A DNA stretch of 49,945 nt from Croceicoccus hydrothermalis (GTDB taxonomy: Bacteria > Pseudomonadota > Alphaproteobacteria > Sphingomonadales > Sphingomonadaceae). The translations under genes were made by a program, and so were the position numbers. The stretch spans positions 1 to 49,945 of the forward strand of contig NZ_JAIQCI010000021.1 of assembly GCF_022378335.1 (NCBI RefSeq), read 5' to 3'. This document shows, piece by piece, positions 17,619-26,706 of this stretch. Positions within the stretch are counted from its first letter, which is position 1; each line of letters starts with the position of its first letter. The notes under the pieces are model-generated. The model was given only the letters and a program-made list of their open reading frames with translations, did no database searches and was not told the origin of the DNA.

Positions 17619-18877
17619 GCGTACCGCAGGCTCCCGCGCCTGTGTCGCGCGGGGGCTCGGCGCGCTATGGCGGAGTGATGAACCGGCATAGCCCCATGAC
17701 CATGTTGCCCTTTGCCCAGGCGCCGTTCTTTCAGGACAAGAATCAGGCGTTCTGGCGGCTACAGGCGGCGGGCTGGGGCGGGGCGATGCTGCTGCGCGGG
17801 GTGACGAGCCTTGCGAACGAACGCCCGCTCTCCTTTCTCGTCATCGTGGTCATCGGCTCGATCACCGGTTTTTCGCTGAGCCTTATTCTCTCGGTCATCT
17901 ATCGCGTGCTGATGGGGCGGCGTGCCATCGTCACCTGGGGCGCGACGGGGATCGTGCTTGCCATCGCGGTCAGCCTGTATGCCTTCATCGACAGCTGGGT
18001 GATATCGCTTTACCGGCCCGCCGGGGAAACGCCGTTCGCGCAATTGTTCCTCGGTGTGTTCTATCTCGACATGACGTTGCTGGGCGCGTGGTCGGCGCTT
18101 TATTACGCGATCAATTTCTACCTTCAGGTGGAGGAACAGAACGACCGATTGCTCCGCCTCGAAAATCAGGCGACGAGCGCACAGCTTGCGATGCTGCGCT
18201 ATCAGCTCAACCCCCATTTCCTGTTCAATACGCTCAATTCGATCTCGACGCTGGTGCTTTTGAAACAGACGGAACCGGCCAATGCGATGCTGTCGCGCCT
18301 GTCGAGCTTTTTGCGCTATACGCTCGTCAACCCGCCGACCGGGCGTGTGACCGTCGCGCAGGAGATCGAGACATTGAAGCTCTATCTCGACATCGAACGC
18401 ATGCGGTTCGAGGAACGGCTGCGCACCCGGTTCGACATCGCCGGCGATGTGCGCGATGCGTTAATGCCGTCGCTGCTGCTTCAACCGCTGGTCGAGAATG
18501 CGATCAAATATGCCGTATCCCCACAGGAAACCGGCGCGGAAATCACCGTATCGGCAGAACGCATGGGCGCGATGCTGCGTATCACCGTCGCCGATACGGG
18601 GCCCGGCCTGCCGCGGGACGTGGACCCGGAGGATGTGATCGGCGTCGCCCATGGCAACGAGGCGCAATCGACCGGCGTCGGCCTCGCCAATATCCGGCAG
18701 CGTCTCGTCCAAGCCTATGGCGAGGATCAGCGTTTCGAAATCCGGTCCCGCCCGCAGGATGGTTTCGCCGTGGTCATCGACGTTCCCTATGACGCGGCGG
18801 AGCCGACAGCCCGTCCCGCACCCCCCGCCGCGCGCCCGGCAGCCACCCCGGCGCCGCCGGAACGCAATGATGTGTGA
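17615..18877 (+). CDS. LytS-type sensor histidine kinase
   Basis: This 420-residue protein has four hydrophobic segments in the first half (for example FLVIVVIGSITGFSLSLIL and GIVLAIAVSLYAFI), then a short coiled coil and a HisKA_5-type kinase. The phospho-acceptor is in NPHFLFNTLNS near residue 205. The N box (LVENAIKY) is near residue 295 and the G box is DTGPGLP with GVGLANI. The C-terminal 30 residues are Pro/Ala-rich. It signals to the LytTR regulator that follows. The start overlaps the upstream protease gene as ATGA; an ATG at 17678 with a close GGAG is a plausible alternative. The sensed signal is not evident. Confidence 0.88.
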   Translation: MSVPQAPAPVSRGGSARYGGVMNRHSPMTMLPFAQAPFFQDKNQAFWRLQAAGWGGAMLLRGVTSLANERPLSFLVIVVIGSITGFSLSLILSVIYRVLMGRRAIVTWGATGIVLAIAVSLYAFIDSWVISLYRPAGETPFAQLFLGVFYLDMTLLGAWSALYYAINFYLQVEEQNDRLLRLENQATSAQLAMLRYQLNPHFLFNTLNSISTLVLLKQTEPANAMLSRLSSFLRYTLVNPPTGRVTVAQEIETLKLYLDIERMRFEERLRTRFDIAGDVRDALMPSLLLQPLVENAIKYAVSPQETGAEITVSAERMGAMLRITVADTGPGLPRDVDPEDVIGVAHGNEAQSTGVGLANIRQRLVQAYGEDQRFEIRSRPQDGFAVVIDVPYDAAEPTARPAPPAARPAATPAPPERNDV

Positions 18878-18931
18878 AACCACATCGCCATGCGCCCGTT
18901 TGTTGGGTAGATGTCTTTTTCAGGAATTCCG

Positions 18932-19738
18932 ATGACAATTCGCACGATCCTCGTCGACGACGAAAAACTGGCCATTCAGGGCCTCCAACTCCGCCTGCAG
19001 CAGCATCCCGATATCGAGGTGATCGAAACCTGCGCCAACGGGCGCGAGGCGATCCGCGCGATCAAGACGGAGAAGCCCGACCTCGTGTTCCTCGACATTC
19101 AGATGCCCGGTTTCGACGGGTTTTCGGTGGTGAAGGGGGTGATGGAGATCGAACCGCCGCTGTTCATCTTCGTGACCGCGTTTTCCGAACATGCCGTCCG
19201 CGCGTTCGAGGCGAATGCCGTCGATTACCTGATGAAACCGGTGGACGAGGACCGGCTCGCCGATGCGATCGAGCGGGCCCGCACCCGCCTTTCGGAAAAG
19301 CGCGGGCTCGAAGAGGTGGAGAAGCTGAAGAATGTCCTCGCCGAGGTGGCGCCCGATGCGGTCGAGCCGAACGAGGAGGACGAGGCCGGCACCGCATCGG
19401 GCGGCGGCCGCTTCGAGAAGATGTTGAACGTGAAGGATCGCGGCCAGATTTTCCGCGTCGATGTCGGCACCATCGAACATATCGAGGCCGCGGGCGATTA
19501 CATGTGCATCTACACCGGTGACAATTCGCTGATCCTGCGCGAAACGATGAAGGATCTGGAGCGCAGGCTCGACCCCCGCGATTTTCAGCGTGTGCACCGT
19601 TCCACCATCGTCAATCTGAACCAGGTCCGACAGGTGAAGCCGCACACCAATGGCGAATGTTTCCTCGTGCTGGGTTCCGGCGCGGAGGTGAAGGTATCGC
19701 GCAGCTATCGCGATGTGGTCGCAAGGTTCGTACACTGA
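18932..19738 (+). CDS. LytTR-family response regulator
   Basis: This 268-residue response regulator has a receiver domain with the acidic pair in LVDDEKLA, the phospho-acceptor Asp in LVFLDIQMPG near residue 55 and the conserved Lys in YLMKPVDE near residue 105. A helical linker follows, then a C-terminal LytTR DNA-binding domain (FQRVHRSTIVNLNQV near residue 225). It is the partner of the LytS-type kinase 54 bases upstream. The ATG at 18932 has an AGGAA site six bases before it; an earlier ATG at 18911 adds seven residues. Its stop overlaps the nadC start as TGATG. Direct LytTR target sites were not found. Confidence 0.9.
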   Translation: MTIRTILVDDEKLAIQGLQLRLQQHPDIEVIETCANGREAIRAIKTEKPDLVFLDIQMPGFDGFSVVKGVMEIEPPLFIFVTAFSEHAVRAFEANAVDYLMKPVDEDRLADAIERARTRLSEKRGLEEVEKLKNVLAEVAPDAVEPNEEDEAGTASGGGRFEKMLNVKDRGQIFRVDVGTIEHIEAAGDYMCIYTGDNSLILRETMKDLERRLDPRDFQRVHRSTIVNLNQVRQVKPHTNGECFLVLGSGAEVKVSRSYRDVVARFVH

Positions 19739-20589
19739 TGAAAATTCCGCATTTCGACCTCGACGCCTTCGTGCGCGACACGCTCGCCGAGGATCTGGGC
19801 GAGGGGGTGCCGGGCGGCGGGCACGATGTGACGAGCGAGAGCGTCATTCCGGCAGATGCGCGATTCGCCGGCGTCATGGACAGCCGCGATCCGGTGACCG
19901 TGGCGGGCCTGCCGATTGCCGCCGCGTTCTTTCGCGCATTGGACCCATCGTGCGAGATCGCGATGCTTGTCGCGGACGGCGATGCGGTTGCGGCGGGCAC
20001 CGATCTGATGCGGGTGTCGGGCAATGCGCGCGCGTTGCTGACGGCGGAGCGCAGCGCATTGAACACGGTGCAGCATCTTTCGGGGATTGCCACGATGACC
20101 GCGCGCTATGTCGCCGCGATGGGTGGGCATGCAACGCTGCTCGACACGCGAAAGACCATCCCCGGCCTCCGCCATCTCGAAAAATACGCGACCCGGATGG
20201 GCGGCGCGCAGAACCACCGCATGGGGCTGTGGGATGCGGCGATGATCAAGGATAATCACGTCGCGGTCGCAGGCGGCGTCGGCCCCGCGGTCGCGCGCGC
20301 AAAGGCGGCGGGCGTGGCCAGCATCATTTGCGAAGTGGACCGCATCGATCAGATCGAACCGGCGATCGGCGCCGGCGCAACGCATATCCTGCTCGACAAT
20401 ATGGGGCCGGAAGTGTTGCGCGAGGCGGTCGGCATCATCGGCGCGCGCGTGCCTGCCGAGGCTTCGGGCGGCGTCAGCCTCGACACCATTGCGGCAATCG
20501 CCGCCAGCGGGGTCGATTACGTGTCGGTGGGGAGATTGACGCAAAGCGCGCCGGCCGCCGATATTGGCCTGGATTTCAAACCGGCATAG
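19738..20589 (+). CDS. nadC: Nicotinate-nucleotide pyrophosphorylase (carboxylating), NadC
   Basis: This 283-residue enzyme converts quinolinate and PRPP to nicotinate mononucleotide, CO2 and pyrophosphate in NAD synthesis. Family motifs include AERSALNTVQHLSGIAT near residue 102, LDTRKTIPGLR near residue 138, GGAQNHRMGL near residue 155 and IKDNHV near residue 170. The C-terminal barrel end reads EASGGVSLDTI and DYVSVGRLTQ. Length is typical. The start overlaps the response-regulator stop as TGATG, an unusual pairing for a biosynthetic gene that probably makes it part of the same message. Confidence 0.95.
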   Translation: MKIPHFDLDAFVRDTLAEDLGEGVPGGGHDVTSESVIPADARFAGVMDSRDPVTVAGLPIAAAFFRALDPSCEIAMLVADGDAVAAGTDLMRVSGNARALLTAERSALNTVQHLSGIATMTARYVAAMGGHATLLDTRKTIPGLRHLEKYATRMGGAQNHRMGLWDAAMIKDNHVAVAGGVGPAVARAKAAGVASIICEVDRIDQIEPAIGAGATHILLDNMGPEVLREAVGIIGARVPAEASGGVSLDTIAAIAASGVDYVSVGRLTQSAPAADIGLDFKPA

Positions 20590-20596
20590 GCCGCTA

Positions 20597-21088
20597 TCAC
20601 CGCCGTTCGGCAAAGAACGCACGCAGCAGGGCGGCTGCCTCCGCCTCTCCGATCCCGCCGTAGATTTCGGGGCGGTGGAGCCATTCGGCGCGGTCGAACA
20701 GGCGAGGGCCATGCTCCACCGCGCCGCCCTTCTCATCGCCTGCACCAAAATAGAGCCGGGCGATCCGCGCATGGGTGATGGCGCCGGCACACATCGCGCA
20801 CGGCTCCAGCGTGACGTAGAGATCGCAATCGGTGAGCCGCGCCGTGCCCAACGCCCGCGCCGCGCGGCGAATCGCCAGCATTTCCGCATGGGCGCTGGGA
20901 TCGTGACGGCGGCGGGGTTCGTTATGCGCGGCGGCAACGATCGCCCCGCGGCGGACCACGACGGCACCGACCGGAACCTCGCCTGCGTCGGCGGCCATTC
21001 GCGCCTGTTCCAAAGCCCCGGCCATCGGCGCGGGCAGGGGCCAGCGCGCACGGGCAGGCATTCGCGGGGGAGGGGGCGGCACGGTCAT
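20597..21088 (-). CDS. tadA: tRNA-specific adenosine deaminase TadA
   Basis: This protein of up to 163 residues carries the cytidine-deaminase-fold zinc site HAEM (near residue 66) and PCAMC (near residue 96), with the catalytic Glu in HAEM. TadA converts the wobble adenosine of tRNA-Arg(ACG) to inosine. The N-terminal Pro/Arg-rich 20 residues are atypical, so the real start may be the ATG at 21061 or 21025 rather than 21088; the last gives an N terminus MAGALEQARMAAD typical of the family. It converges with nadC, the two stops being only a few bases apart. Confidence 0.9.
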   Translation of the reverse strand: MTVPPPPPRMPARARWPLPAPMAGALEQARMAADAGEVPVGAVVVRRGAIVAAAHNEPRRRHDPSAHAEMLAIRRAARALGTARLTDCDLYVTLEPCAMCAGAITHARIARLYFGAGDEKGGAVEHGPRLFDRAEWLHRPEIYGGIGEAEAAALLRAFFAERR

Positions 21089-21161
21089 CGGCCCGAGACT
21101 TGCCCGAATCGCGGCGGCAGGGCAATAAACGCAGACATCGGTGCGACGCGGCGCGGTTTGC

Positions 21162-21190
21162 TTGACGATTCGTCAGGCTCTCGCTATGCG
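21162..21190 (+). promoter_or_regulatory. Predicted sigma-70 promoter of rpmB
   Basis: TTGACG at 21162-21167 and TATGCG at 21185-21190 are separated by 17 bases and lie about 50 bases before the rpmB ATG. This leaves a leader of roughly 45 bases. The -35 is nearly perfect and the -10 is moderate. Confidence 0.6.
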
Positions 21191-21240
21191 CGGCGCTTTC
21201 CCGACGAATTATACCGTCCTTTATCAAGCGAGTTAAAACC

Positions 21241-21528
21241 ATGTCGCGCATCTGCGAACTGACCGGCAAGGGCCGACTGATCGGCAACAACGTGAGCCAC
21301 GCCAACAACAAGACCAAGCGCGTGTTCCTTCCCAATCTTCAGCGTGTCACGCTGATGAGCGAGAAGCTGGACAAGAGCTTCAAGTTTCGCGTGTCGACGA
21401 ACGGTCTGCGTTCGGTCGAGCACAATGGCGGGCTGGACAACTGGCTGCTGAAGACCTCGGATACCAAGCTCAGCCCCCGCGCCCTCAAGGTGAAGCGCGA
21501 GCTGACCAAGGCGAACGCCGCGGCCTGA
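21241..21528 (+). CDS. rpmB: 50S ribosomal protein L28
   Basis: The 95-residue product is L28, with the family start [11 protein letters not shown], the basic stretch [15 protein letters not shown] near residue 22 and the [15 protein letters not shown] tail. No zinc-binding cysteine pairs are seen beyond the single early cysteine, consistent with a zinc-independent alphaproteobacterial form. A good promoter lies 50 bases upstream, and the gene stands alone between tadA, transcribed away from it, and an esterase-like gene facing it. High expression is expected. Confidence 0.97.
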   Translation: MSRICELTGKGRLIGNNVSHANNKTKRVFLPNLQRVTLMSEKLDKSFKFRVSTNGLRSVEHNGGLDNWLLKTSDTKLSPRALKVKRELTKANAAA

Positions 21529-21542
21529 ACCGCCGCGGGCGC

Positions 21543-22625
21543 CTAGGGCGCCGGCCAGTCGAGGCGAAGCAGATATTGATGCTGGATGATGCTGGCGAGA
21601 TTATCGTCGGACACCAGCCAAATATGCACGCCCCCGTTGCGCGCCGGCTCTATGGCGAGACCTTCGTAATTATCCGCCAATGGCCCGCTGTCGATGCGGG
21701 CCATTTCGCCTGCCTGCCATAACCCGCCCCAGCGAATCCGTGCCGGATCGGCGATGGCGATATTGGTCGAAAACCCGGTCAGGACGTTGAACTTCCGCCC
21801 GAGGATCAGCACGCGCCCGTCGGGCAGTTGCGCCCCGTCGACCGGGCGGAACCCGTTCGGCATGGCGAGGTGAAAGATGCGCCCCGCCGCCCCGCTTTGC
21901 CGTTCGGCAAGAGGCTGTTCGCCAAACGGCTGTTCGCCAAACGGCTGTTCGCCAAACGGCTGTTCGCCAAACGGCTGTTCGACTGTGGGACGAACGCCGT
22001 TGCCGACCGGATCACCATCGAAAAGCACGCCTGTGTGACTGTGCGAGCGACCGGGGCTGATGGCCTCGCTGATCACGATGAAGCGACCGTCGCGCAGGCG
22101 TATGATCGTTTCGGGCCCGGTATTGCGCGGCCATGATGCCATCGTGGCCGGCTGAACGGCCTCTCCCGTCGTCGCTCCCGCAGCGAATCGCGCGATGGCG
22201 TTCAGATGTTCGAATGTTATCCAGTACGTGCCCGTATCCGGATCGACCGCCACCCCTTCGAGATCGTTGAGAGCGTGCGCGCCGAAGGCGGGAACGCGGG
22301 CCGTGTCGATGGTGACGGCGCCCGTATCGCCCGGCCGCGGAAAGGTGACCCGCCAGCCGCGATCGGATACGGCGAGAAAATGCCCGTCCGGCAGGATGGC
22401 AAGCCCCGAGAGCCCATGAAAATCCGGCCGCGACCCGTCGAGCCGCCATGCCCCGCCGAGGGTGAAGGGACCGATCCTCATGCCCGCAGCCGCAACCGGG
22501 ACGGCGGTAATGGAAAGCGCACCCGCGGCAACAGACCGGGTTTCATGCGCGCCGAGTGTTACAAGAGCGCACAGCGCCAATATCGCCGCACCGCCGATCC
22601 GGCCCAGCCGCGCGGCGGCGCTCAC
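21543..22625 (-). CDS. Phytase-like esterase family protein, predicted exported
   Basis: This 360-residue protein has a signal peptide (IGGAAILALCALVTLGA) and fits the family annotated as esterase-like activity of phytase, a beta-propeller fold. Characteristic parts are FHGLSGLAILPDGHFLAVSDRG near residue 72, LNDLEGVAVDPDTGTYWITFE near residue 120 and NYEGLAIEP near the end. An insertion of five-residue repeats EQPFG, encoded by a 15-bp tandem repeat, lies near residues 217-240 in a surface loop. The start is GTG, placed four bases after the M23 peptidase stop, so it closes the xseA-DUF2093-M23 operon. Real activity is unknown; annotation is by family only. Confidence 0.75.
   Translation of the reverse strand: MSAAARLGRIGGAAILALCALVTLGAHETRSVAAGALSITAVPVAAAGMRIGPFTLGGAWRLDGSRPDFHGLSGLAILPDGHFLAVSDRGWRVTFPRPGDTGAVTIDTARVPAFGAHALNDLEGVAVDPDTGTYWITFEHLNAIARFAAGATTGEAVQPATMASWPRNTGPETIIRLRDGRFIVISEAISPGRSHSHTGVLFDGDPVGNGVRPTVEQPFGEQPFGEQPFGEQPFGEQPLAERQSGAAGRIFHLAMPNGFRPVDGAQLPDGRVLILGRKFNVLTGFSTNIAIADPARIRWGGLWQAGEMARIDSGPLADNYEGLAIEPARNGGVHIWLVSDDNLASIIQHQYLLRLDWPAP
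21913..21980. repeat. 15-bp tandem repeat, 4.5 copies, inside a coding gene
   Basis: The unit GGCTGTTCGCCAAAC is repeated perfectly at 21913, 21928, 21943 and 21958, with a partial copy from 21973. Because the unit is a multiple of three it stays in frame and encodes EQPFG repeats in the minus-strand esterase-like protein. Copy number is likely to change by slippage without breaking the reading frame. Confidence 0.95.
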
Positions 22626-22629
22626 CCCG

Positions 22630-23580
22630 TCAGCCGCCCGTCATCGGCCCGGTGAAGAGAATCGGGTCGAGCCGCGCATCCTTCCACTTCATGCTCCAGT
22701 GCAGATGCGGTCCGGTGGCGCGTCCGCTGGAGCCGATGGTGCCGAGCTGCTGGCCCTGGCGGACGATGTCGCCCTCCTTCACGTCCAATCGCTGGGCATG
22801 GAGAAACGCGCTGTTGAGGCCATGGCCGTGGTCGAGGATGAGCAGCTGCCCTTCGAGGCTGAAACCCTCAGGCGCGGCGAGAACCACGGTCCCGTCGGCC
22901 GGTGCGACGAAAGGCACGCCCGCGCCCGGTGCGATGTCGATGCCGGAGTGATAGCTGCCCGGCTCGCCGCGATAGATGCGCTGAGACCCGAAAACGCCGG
23001 ATATCCGCCCCTTCGCCGGCCAGATGAAATCCTGCCGCCATCCGGTGCTGCCGGTGTCGCGCGCGCGGGCGGTGCCGATGCGTTCGAGTTCGGGGCGACG
23101 AATGCGCATGAACGCCGCGCTCGGTCCGCCGCTGCTGCGCGCGATATTCACCCGCTCGATCCGCCAGTCGCGGGGCGAAATGGCGATGGCCTCGCTCGCG
23201 GTCGATCCATCGCTGCGCTTTGCAACGAGCGTGGCGACAGGTCCTGCATCGCGATCGAACGCGGCGAGAAAGCTGCCGTCCTCGCCCATGGGGACACCGA
23301 CGCCGTTAAGCTCCAGCGTGTCGGTACCGACCGGCGCGGTGCCACGGATCCAGCCACCCTGCGTCATCTCGCCGTCATAGGCGAAGCGGGCGGGGGGCAG
23401 CGCCTGCTGCTCCGGATAGGTGACGTCGATCGGACGGGGTAACGGCACGGGGGTCGCGGACACCTCCGGCGCGCGGGCGGCGGCGTCGCCCGGTTCCGAT
23501 TCGGGGACCACGGCACAGGCGGCGATCATGCCGGCCATCGCGGCGGCACCCGCGACGCGCGAGAGTGTGCGTGCCGTCAT
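22630..23580 (-). CDS. M23 family metallopeptidase lipoprotein (LytM-like)
   Basis: From ATG 23580 this is 316 residues with a lipoprotein signal (GAAAMAGMIAAC; lipobox IAAC at about residue 22). The C-terminal catalytic domain has the M23 ligands: SYHSGIDIAP near residue 207, and GPHLHW near residue 297, with GHGLNSAFLHAQ between. The middle domain is sheet-rich (about residues 60-180). It is probably a cell-wall endopeptidase in the periplasm or on the outer membrane, or a regulator of such enzymes, since all zinc ligands appear present. The start overlaps the DUF2093 stop as ATGA. An upstream start at 23646 would lose the lipoprotein signal. Confidence 0.85.
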   Translation of the reverse strand: MTARTLSRVAGAAAMAGMIAACAVVPESEPGDAAARAPEVSATPVPLPRPIDVTYPEQQALPPARFAYDGEMTQGGWIRGTAPVGTDTLELNGVGVPMGEDGSFLAAFDRDAGPVATLVAKRSDGSTASEAIAISPRDWRIERVNIARSSGGPSAAFMRIRRPELERIGTARARDTGSTGWRQDFIWPAKGRISGVFGSQRIYRGEPGSYHSGIDIAPGAGVPFVAPADGTVVLAAPEGFSLEGQLLILDHGHGLNSAFLHAQRLDVKEGDIVRQGQQLGTIGSSGRATGPHLHWSMKWKDARLDPILFTGPMTGG

Positions 23581-23777
23581 GACGGGTACAGCGCCTCTGT
23601 CGCGATTTGCGCGCTGGCGTAGGGTTCCTGCTTTTCCACGTCCCAATAGCGCAGCATGTCGAGCGGGATCGGCACTCCGCTCACTTCGCAGAGCACGTGA
23701 TCGCCGGCGGTAAGCTGGCGAAAGGAATTGGGGCCGTATTCCAGGCGGGCGGGCTTTGCGTCGGAGCTTGAAAACAT
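23577..23777 (-). CDS. DUF2093 domain protein
   Basis: The 66-residue product matches DUF2093, a small alphaproteobacterial family: RLEYGPNSFRQLTAGDHVLCEVSG followed by PLDMLRYWDVEKQEPYAS. Function is unknown. It begins 28 bases after xseA and its stop overlaps the M23 peptidase start as ATGA, so it is the middle gene of the operon. No transmembrane segment or signal peptide is seen; it should be cytosolic. Confidence 0.88.
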   Translation of the reverse strand: MFSSSDAKPARLEYGPNSFRQLTAGDHVLCEVSGVPIPLDMLRYWDVEKQEPYASAQIATEALYPS

Positions 23778-23804
23778 GTGCGATGATCTAGCGGTCCGGG
23801 CCTG

Positions 23805-25382
23805 TCAAAACAATGACTGCTGTTCCGGTTCGTCGCGCTTTTCCGGCGTCTTGCGGGGCGGGCGGCGGCGCGGCGCGCGGGTTTCGCGCGCCGGTTCCGC
23901 CCCGTTCAACGGCGCCACGTCGAGCGTGCCGTCCCCGAACCGCAGGGTGAGCGCGGGCCTTTGCGCCGCATCCGCGCGCCGGCTGATCGCCTGCCCGTCG
24001 GCCAGCACCATGGCATAACCACGCGAAAGCGGCGCGAGCGGATCTAGCTGCGCGAGTACGCTGCGCAGCGCGGCCATCCGTTCGCGGTCCTGCGTAAGCC
24101 TTTGCGCGACCATTCGGTGAATGCCCGGCACGCGGTCCAATGCGCGCCGTTCCTGACGAACCGTGGCGGACAGGGCGCGCGTCATCTGTCCACGCAAATC
24201 GTTCAGCACCGTCCCCTGCCGCGCGATCCGTTCGTTCAGCATCGTGGGGCGCAGCCGCCCGCGCAATTCGGCCAGCGTGCTGCCCGCCCGGTCGGCCCGC
24301 ATGGAAAGACCGCGCCGCAGCCTCTCGCCCAGATCGTCGAGCCTTTGCCCGCGTTCGGCCATCATCGCGCCAGGATCGGGCAGCCGCTCGCCCCACGCTG
24401 CCAGCCTTTCGCGGGCGAGCGCGACGGGCCGTGCCACGCCGCGCCGCTTGCGCAATCCATATTCGTCGAGTGTCATGCGCAATTCGTCCCGCACCGGCAC
24501 GGCCAGTTCGGCGGCGGCGGTCGGTGTCGGTGCGCGCAGATCGGCGGCGAAATCGGCGAGCGTCGTATCGGTTTCATGCCCCACCGCACTGATCACCGGG
24601 ATCGAGCAATCGGCGATCGCGCGCACGACGATCTCCTCGTTGAAACCCCACAGATCCTCGATCGAACCGCCCCCGCGCGCGACGATGACCACGTCGGGAC
24701 GCGGCACCGGTCCGCCGGGCGGGAGTGCGGAAAAACCGCGCACCGCGGCGGCGACCTGCTCCGCGCTGCCCTTGCCCTGCACGATGACGGGCCACACGAT
24801 GACGCGGCTCGGGAAACGGTCGGACAGGCGGTGCAATATATCCCGGATGACCGCCCCGGTCGGCGATGTCACGACGCCGATCACATCGGGCAGGAACGGC
24901 AAAGTGCGTTTGCGCGATGCGGCGAAAAGCCCCTCGGCTTCCAGCTTCGCCTTCACCCGTTCGAGCAGGGCGAGCAGCGCGCCCTCGCCCGCGATTTCCA
25001 TCGAATCGACGACGATCTGATATTTGGAGCGGCCGGGATAGGTCGTCAGCTTGCCGGTGGCGACGACCTCGATGCCGTCCTCCGGCATGAAGCCCAGCCG
25101 CCCGGTATTGCCGCGCCACATCACCGCGTCGATGACCGCCTTGTCATCCTTCAACGCGCAGTAAAGATGCCCCGACGCCGCGCGCTTCACCCCCGACAGT
25201 TCCCCGCGTAGCCGGACATGGCCGAACCGGTCCTCCACCGTGCGTTTCAACAGGCTGGATATTTCGCTTACCGTGACCGGCGCATCATTGTCGCCGGGGG
25301 AAACGCGCGCTAACAGCGCGTCACTTTCATCGCCCCCGGACCGGCTGGGCGTTTCACGCGAATTTATGGGGCGACGGGCCAA
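23805..25382 (-). CDS. xseA: Exodeoxyribonuclease VII large subunit
   Basis: This 525-residue protein has the XseA layout: an N-terminal OB-fold ([22 protein letters not shown] near residue 54), the catalytic core with [20 protein letters not shown] near residue 160, [21 protein letters not shown] near residue 228 and SAVGHETD near residue 265. A long helical C-terminal half follows (about residues 300-490). With XseB it degrades single-stranded DNA. The start is TTG at 25382, one base overlapping the start of divergent purD; AGAAGGA lies seven bases before it on the minus strand. No ATG or GTG occurs before the OB-fold, which supports TTG. Confidence 0.93.
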   Translation of the reverse strand: MARRPINSRETPSRSGGDESDALLARVSPGDNDAPVTVSEISSLLKRTVEDRFGHVRLRGELSGVKRAASGHLYCALKDDKAVIDAVMWRGNTGRLGFMPEDGIEVVATGKLTTYPGRSKYQIVVDSMEIAGEGALLALLERVKAKLEAEGLFAASRKRTLPFLPDVIGVVTSPTGAVIRDILHRLSDRFPSRVIVWPVIVQGKGSAEQVAAAVRGFSALPPGGPVPRPDVVIVARGGGSIEDLWGFNEEIVVRAIADCSIPVISAVGHETDTTLADFAADLRAPTPTAAAELAVPVRDELRMTLDEYGLRKRRGVARPVALARERLAAWGERLPDPGAMMAERGQRLDDLGERLRRGLSMRADRAGSTLAELRGRLRPTMLNERIARQGTVLNDLRGQMTRALSATVRQERRALDRVPGIHRMVAQRLTQDRERMAALRSVLAQLDPLAPLSRGYAMVLADGQAISRRADAAQRPALTLRFGDGTLDVAPLNGAEPARETRAPRRRPPRKTPEKRDEPEQQSLF

Positions 25383-26671
25383 TGAACATCCTTCTGATCG
25401 GTGCGGGCGGGCGCGAACATGCGCTGGCGTGGCGGCTTTCGCAATCCCGGCTGCTGTCCGGCGGCGGCGTGCTGTATGCCGCGCCGGGCAATCCGGGCAT
25501 GGCGGATCATGCGCGCTGTATCACGCTCGACGTGGGGGATCACGATGGCGTCGTCGCTTTTTGCGAGGATAACCGCATCGGCCTCGTCGTCGTCGGGCCG
25601 GAGGCGCCGCTTGTCGACGGCCTGGGCGACAGTCTGCGTGCGGAGGGCGTGGCGGTGTTCGGCCCCAATGCGGCGGCGGCGCAGCTGGAAGGGTCGAAGG
25701 GTTTTACCAAGGATCTGTGCACGCGCGCGGGTATCCCGACCGCCGATTACGCGTTCTGCGACAACAGGGACGCGGCCCACGCGGCGCTGTCGCGCTTTGC
25801 CATTCCGGTCGTGATCAAGGCGGACGGCCTGGCCGCCGGCAAGGGTGTCATCATCGCCGAAACCGCCGAAGAGGCCAAGGCCGCCATTGACGATATCTTT
25901 GGCGGCCGGTTCGGCGCGGCGGGTGCCTCGGTCGTGATCGAGGAGTTCATGCGCGGCGAGGAGGCGAGTTTTTTCGCGCTGACCGACGGGAGCACCATCG
26001 TGCCTTTCGGCTCCGCACAGGACCACAAGCGCGTGGGCGAGGGCGACACCGGGCCCAACACCGGCGGCATGGGTGCATACAGCCCGGCACCGGTGCTTTC
26101 CGCGATGATGGAGGGCGAGGTGCTGGAACGGATCATCGCGCCGACCGTGCGCACCATGGCCGAGGATGGCACCCCATACTGCGGCGTATTATATGCCGGG
26201 CTGATGCTCACCGCCGAGGGGCCGAAGCTGATCGAGTATAATTGCCGGTTCGGCGATCCCGAATGTCAGGTGTTGATGATGCGGCTGGAGGACGATCTGG
26301 GCGAGGTGCTGCTGGCCGCGGCGGAATACCGCTTGGGCAGCATCGCACCGCCGCGCTTTTCGCCCAAAACCGCGCTGACCGTGGTGATGGCGGCCAATGG
26401 CTATCCCGGCACGCCCGAAAAGGGCGGGGCGATTGCGGGGCTGGACGCGGCCGAGGCCGACGGCGCGCGCGTGTTCCATGCCGGTACCGCGATGCGCGAT
26501 GGTATGCTCGTCGCCAATGGCGGCCGCGTGCTGAACGTGACGGCGAATGGCGCCAGCGTTGGCGATGCGCAGAACCGCGCCTATCGCGCCGTCGATGCAA
26601 TTTCGTTCGAGAGCGGCTTCTGCCGCCGCGACATAGGTTGGCGCGAGGTGGCGCGCGAACGCGACGCGTAA
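25382..26671 (+). CDS. purD: Phosphoribosylamine-glycine ligase
   Basis: This 429-residue ATP-grasp enzyme makes glycinamide ribonucleotide in purine synthesis. It starts with the family sequence [17 protein letters not shown]. Further motifs are [14 protein letters not shown] near residue 140, [15 protein letters not shown] near residue 220 and YNCRFGDPE with metal-binding residues near residue 285. Length is typical. The ATG shares base 25382 with the TTG of xseA, so its promoter and ribosome-binding site lie within xseA coding sequence. It converges with the adenosine kinase gene. Confidence 0.96.
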   Translation: MNILLIGAGGREHALAWRLSQSRLLSGGGVLYAAPGNPGMADHARCITLDVGDHDGVVAFCEDNRIGLVVVGPEAPLVDGLGDSLRAEGVAVFGPNAAAAQLEGSKGFTKDLCTRAGIPTADYAFCDNRDAAHAALSRFAIPVVIKADGLAAGKGVIIAETAEEAKAAIDDIFGGRFGAAGASVVIEEFMRGEEASFFALTDGSTIVPFGSAQDHKRVGEGDTGPNTGGMGAYSPAPVLSAMMEGEVLERIIAPTVRTMAEDGTPYCGVLYAGLMLTAEGPKLIEYNCRFGDPECQVLMMRLEDDLGEVLLAAAEYRLGSIAPPRFSPKTALTVVMAANGYPGTPEKGGAIAGLDAAEADGARVFHAGTAMRDGMLVANGGRVLNVTANGASVGDAQNRAYRAVDAISFESGFCRRDIGWREVARERDA

Positions 26672-26706
26672 CGCCCCGCCCGCGCCGCGCCGCCTACCCC
26701 AAAGGC

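Noticed and set aside
21531..21560. Terminator between rpmB and the esterase-like gene
   Set aside because: GGCGCC-TAG-GGCGCC is a short palindrome without a T-tract on either strand, and it overlaps coding sequence.
21913..21980. CRISPR array
   Set aside because: Repeats are contiguous 15-bp units without spacers and lie in frame inside a coding gene.
24102..25211. Plus-strand frame of 369 codons opposite xseA
   Set aside because: Antisense shadow in high-GC DNA; His/Arg-rich without domain.
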